Below, in pieces: positions 6,476 to 6,555 of a stretch of DNA of 6,555 bases. The notes below the pieces were generated by a model. The model was not told where the DNA came from. It was given only the letters and a program-made list of their open reading frames with translations, and ran no database searches. The position numbers were made by a program, and so were the translations under genes. Origin of the DNA: a bacterium (GTDB lineage Bacteria > SZUA-79 > Acidulodesulfobacterales > Acidulodesulfobacteraceae). Every line of letters starts with the position of its first letter. Position 1 is the first letter of the stretch. The stretch covers positions 1-6,555 of the forward strand of contig JAKAKF010000262.1 in NCBI GenBank assembly GCA_021813595.1. The letters run 5' to 3'.

Positions 6476-6555
6476 TTATTCGATAACCTCTGTTATAACG
6501 CCTGCACCTACGGTATGTCCGCCTTCCCTGATTGCAAATCTTAATTCTTTCTCGG
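6476..6555 (-). CDS. tuf: Elongation factor Tu, C-terminal 25 codons (5' part outside window)
   Basis: EF-Tu carries aminoacyl-tRNA to the ribosome as a GTP complex. Only the end of beta-barrel domain 3 is present: EKELRFAIREGGHTVGAGV (from 6553) followed by ITEVIE and a TAA stop at 6476-6478. This is the standard C-terminus of EF-Tu (E. coli has LRFAIREGGRTVGAGV), with His in place of that Arg. No hairpin with a U-tract follows in the 55 bases before rpmG, so read-through into the downstream genes is likely. Whether this is the only tuf copy cannot be judged from here. Confidence 0.95.
   Translation of the reverse strand, partial: EKELRFAIREGGHTVGAGVITEVIE

Noticed and set aside
1..6555. 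A new defence, mobile or other undescribed system
   Set aside because: Every gene is a universally known transcription, translation or secretion component in its usual order. No repeats arrays, transposase, integrase or unfamiliar gene is present; the only open questions are regulatory.

Overview
The window is a contiguous piece of the core bacterial transcription/translation cluster, read entirely on the minus strand. In transcriptional order (right to left) it holds: the last 25 codons of tuf (EF-Tu), rpmG (L33), a tRNA-Trp gene, secE, nusG, rplK (L11), rplA (L1), an L10-type mRNA leader, rplJ (L10), rplL (L7/L12) and the first 952 codons of rpoB (RNA polymerase beta). The rpoB gene runs off the left edge. 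No plus-strand gene is supported, no mobile element or CRISPR array is visible, and no stretch over 300 bases lacks a gene. The longest gap is the 164-base rplA-rplJ interval, which is filled by the regulatory leader.

The DNA is AT-rich, and the order tuf-rpmG-trnW-secE-nusG-rplKAJL-rpoB is widespread in bacteria. The beta-subunit N-terminus, the zinc-binding L33 and the short one-helix SecE suggest a low-GC Desulfobacterota (deltaproteobacteria-like) lineage. That placement is a judgement from remembered sequences, not a search.

All genes share one orientation with short gaps (9 to 63 bases outside the leader), and no factor-independent terminator is visible between them, so long shared transcripts are likely. 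The tRNA must be cut out of such a transcript, which would create a new 5' end just ahead of secE. The products are functionally linked: EF-Tu delivers aminoacyl-tRNA to the L7/L12 stalk carried by L10 and L11, L1 forms the opposite stalk, NusG binds RNA polymerase, and SecE is part of the SecYEG translocon.

This is a housekeeping locus and I see no new biological system in it. The points most worth a second look are regulatory. The L10 leader has a three-part fold, and a 13-base perfect inverted repeat could re-pair its inner arm with the bases abutting the rplJ Shine-Dalgarno sequence. rplJ uses a TTG start. secE and nusG lack Shine-Dalgarno sequences. NusG carries an acidic N-terminal extension of roughly 30 residues. 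Several other ribosome binding sites are preceded by small inverted repeats.
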